NCBI GenBank assembly: GCA_002296885.1 | Contig: DBIH01000183.1 | Span: 1 to 14,773, forward strand | Length of the DNA stretch: 14,773 nt | Direction of reading: 5' to 3' | From: Flavobacterium sp. UBA807 | Lineage (GTDB): Bacteria > Bacteroidota > Bacteroidia > Flavobacteriales > Flavobacteriaceae | In this document: positions 13,266 through 14,773 of the stretch, piece after piece | Position numbering within the stretch: position 1 is the stretch's first letter | Layout: each line of letters begins with the position of its first letter | Made by a program: the position numbers and the translations under genes | Notes under the pieces: model-generated | Told to the model about the DNA's origin: nothing | Seen by the model: the letters and a program-made list of their open reading frames with translations, nothing else | Databases searched by the model: none

Positions 13266-14773
13266 ATGGCACAAAAGACTAACACAACTATCGTCAAAGA
13301 CGTAAACTACTATAAAAAGAAATTCTGGAAATTGTTTTTTTATGGATTAGGCGTAATGGCACTGTTCTTTGCTTTGGCATCCTGGGGATTTTTCGGAACT
13401 ATGCCTTCGTTTGAAGAATTGGAAAACCCTGAATCGAATCTGGCTACTGAAATCATATCGTCTGACGGCGTCACAATTGGTAAGTTTTACAACGAAAACA
13501 GAACACCGATCAAGTATGAAGATTTACCGCCAAGCCTTGTAAAAGCTCTGGTTGCAACAGAGGATGAGCGTTTCTATGAGCATTCCGGGATAGATGCTAA
13601 AAGAACTTTTGGTGCTGCTTTAAAATTAGGCCGAAATGGTGGAGCAAGTACGTTGACCCAGCAGTTGGCAAAACAATTATTTCATGGTGAAGGCTCTAAA
13701 TTTTTCCTTTACCGAATGATCCAAAAAGCAAAAGAATGGATTATTGCCATTAAACTGGAGCGTCAGTATACCAAGAATGAAATCATTGCAATGTACTTCA
13801 ACACAACCGATTTCGTCAATACCGCAGTCGGAATCCGTTCAGCATCCAAAGTGTATTTCGGAAAAGAACCAAAGGACCTGACCATTGACGAATCAGCAAT
13901 GTTTGTCGGAATGCTGAAAAATCCATCGCTATATAATCCGTTACGCCGTTTGGAAAAAGTACGCGAAAGAAGAAATACGGTTTTGGGACAAATGGTTAGA
14001 AACCATATTCTGGATCAGGCAACCAAAGATAAACTGGCTGCCCAGCCAATAGTTTTGCATTTCCATCCTGAAAGCCACAAAGAAGGAACCGCTACTTATT
14101 TCCGTGAATTTCTTCGTGAATACATGAAAAACTGGGCTAAGGAAAATAAAAAACCCGATGGCAGCGACTGGGATATCTACAGCGATGGTTTAAAAATTTA
14201 CACAACTATCGATTCTAAAATCCAGGAACATGCTGAAGAAGCGGTTGCTGCACATATGAAGAATCTTCAAAGAGAATTTTTCGCGCAGCAGAAAGACAAT
14301 CCAAATGCTCCTTTCTTAAAAATTACTCCGGAAGAAACCAAAAGAATCATGGACAAGGCCATGAAAAATTCAGACCGCTGGCGTGTCATGAAGGATATGG
14401 GTAAATCCGATGAAGAAATCATTGCTTCATTTCAGCTACCTACAAAAATGAAAGTCTTTTCTTGGAATGGAGAAATAGACACCATTATGAAACCTATTGA
14501 TTCCATCCGTTATTACAAACATTTTTTACAAACTGGTCTAATGTCGATGGAACCCCAAACCGGTCACATTAAGGCATGGGTTGGCGGAATCGATTACAAA
14601 TATTTCCAATACGACCACGTAGGACAAGGCGCCCGTCAGGTTGGTTCGACCTTCAAACCTTTTGTTTATGCAACTGCAATAGAACAATTGGGAATGTCAC
14701 CATGCGATTCCATCATCGATTCTCCTTTTACAATTCCGGTCGGAAGACATCACGTTACGGCGGATTGGACACC
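13266..14773 (+). CDS. Class A penicillin-binding protein (PBP1A-type), N-terminal part
   Basis: This bifunctional peptidoglycan synthase is cut by the window end after ~502 codons. It has a short cytoplasmic N terminus and one membrane segment (about residues 22-43). The glycosyltransferase (GT51) domain follows with ATEDERFYEHSGID (catalytic E99 within), GASTLTQQLAKQLF, the downstream basic-acid motif KEWIIAIKLERQYTKNEI, and ESAMFVGMLKNPSLYNP. The transpeptidase domain begins near residue 300, and its SxxK active site is visible in RQVGSTFKPFVY with the nucleophile S461. The KTG and SxN motifs lie beyond the window. The ATG at 13266 is 4 bases after the gldH stop codon, so ricT, gldH and this gene probably form one operon. 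No anomalies are seen in the visible part. Confidence 0.95.
   Translation, partial: MAQKTNTTIVKDVNYYKKKFWKLFFYGLGVMALFFALASWGFFGTMPSFEELENPESNLATEIISSDGVTIGKFYNENRTPIKYEDLPPSLVKALVATEDERFYEHSGIDAKRTFGAALKLGRNGGASTLTQQLAKQLFHGEGSKFFLYRMIQKAKEWIIAIKLERQYTKNEIIAMYFNTTDFVNTAVGIRSASKVYFGKEPKDLTIDESAMFVGMLKNPSLYNPLRRLEKVRERRNTVLGQMVRNHILDQATKDKLAAQPIVLHFHPESHKEGTATYFREFLREYMKNWAKENKKPDGSDWDIYSDGLKIYTTIDSKIQEHAEEAVAAHMKNLQREFFAQQKDNPNAPFLKITPEETKRIMDKAMKNSDRWRVMKDMGKSDEEIIASFQLPTKMKVFSWNGEIDTIMKPIDSIRYYKHFLQTGLMSMEPQTGHIKAWVGGIDYKYFQYDHVGQGARQVGSTFKPFVYATAIEQLGMSPCDSIIDSPFTIPVGRHHVTADWT

Noticed and set aside
1..14773. Defence system, prophage, integrative element or biosynthetic cluster
   Set aside because: No integrase, transposase, nuclease-effector pair, toxin-antitoxin pair or modular synthase is visible; all genes belong to housekeeping or metal, redox and envelope functions.

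Overview
The window looks like chromosomal DNA from a flavobacterium (Bacteroidota, Flavobacteriaceae). The evidence is the AT-rich composition, the near absence of Shine-Dalgarno sites, repeated promoter -7 elements of the Bacteroidota form TAnnTTTG, a gldH gliding-motility lipoprotein gene, a bacterial-type lycopene cyclase, and intergenic repeats typical of this group. There is no sign of phage, transposon, CRISPR array, tRNA or rRNA. The genes are vertical-looking housekeeping and metal-homeostasis genes.

Layout. (1) Bases 1-1193, minus strand: the N-terminal part of a secreted M13 (neprilysin/PepO-like) metallopeptidase, cut by the window edge. (2) 1362-4585, plus strand: a SCO1/SenC copper chaperone, then feoA, feoB and a 41-residue Cys-rich membrane protein, i.e. 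a ferrous-iron uptake operon. (3) 4582-7218, minus strand: a DtxR/MntR-type metal-dependent repressor and an NRAMP transporter fused to a universal stress protein domain. The repressor gene overlaps the end of the feo operon by 4 bases. A hairpin-rich element lies between repressor and transporter. (4) 7296-9206, plus strand: a predicted outer-membrane 'transporter' beta-barrel gene divergent from mntH, immediately followed with zero spacing by crtY (lycopene cyclase). The divergent promoter holds a perfect 8-bp-arm palindrome that overlaps the -7 box of the barrel gene. An 8-mer from this palindrome recurs twice just downstream of the feoA -7 box, which suggests one metal regulator for both loci. 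(5) 9207-11326: a second hairpin-rich element that resembles the first, a bacilliredoxin gene, a strong terminator, and trhO (tRNA U34 hydroxylase) with a C-terminal extra domain resembling the U32-peptidase C-terminal barrel. (6) 11488-14773: a RicT/PSP1-domain protein, gldH overlapping its end, and a class A penicillin-binding protein cut by the window edge.

How it fits together: the centre of the window is a metal and redox island. It has Fe(II) uptake (FeoAB plus accessory), Mn/Fe uptake (NRAMP-Usp), the regulator likely to control both, a Cu chaperone, and an outer-membrane protein under the same putative operator. Carotenoid cyclisation, bacilliredoxin and the oxygen-using TrhO add an oxidative-stress flavour, but only the promoter motif links any of these to the metal genes. 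I saw no clearly new multi-gene system. The least explained items are the two related structured elements (5251-5345 and about 9201-9285), the shared operator motif, the barrel-crtY coupling and the TrhO C-terminal fusion.
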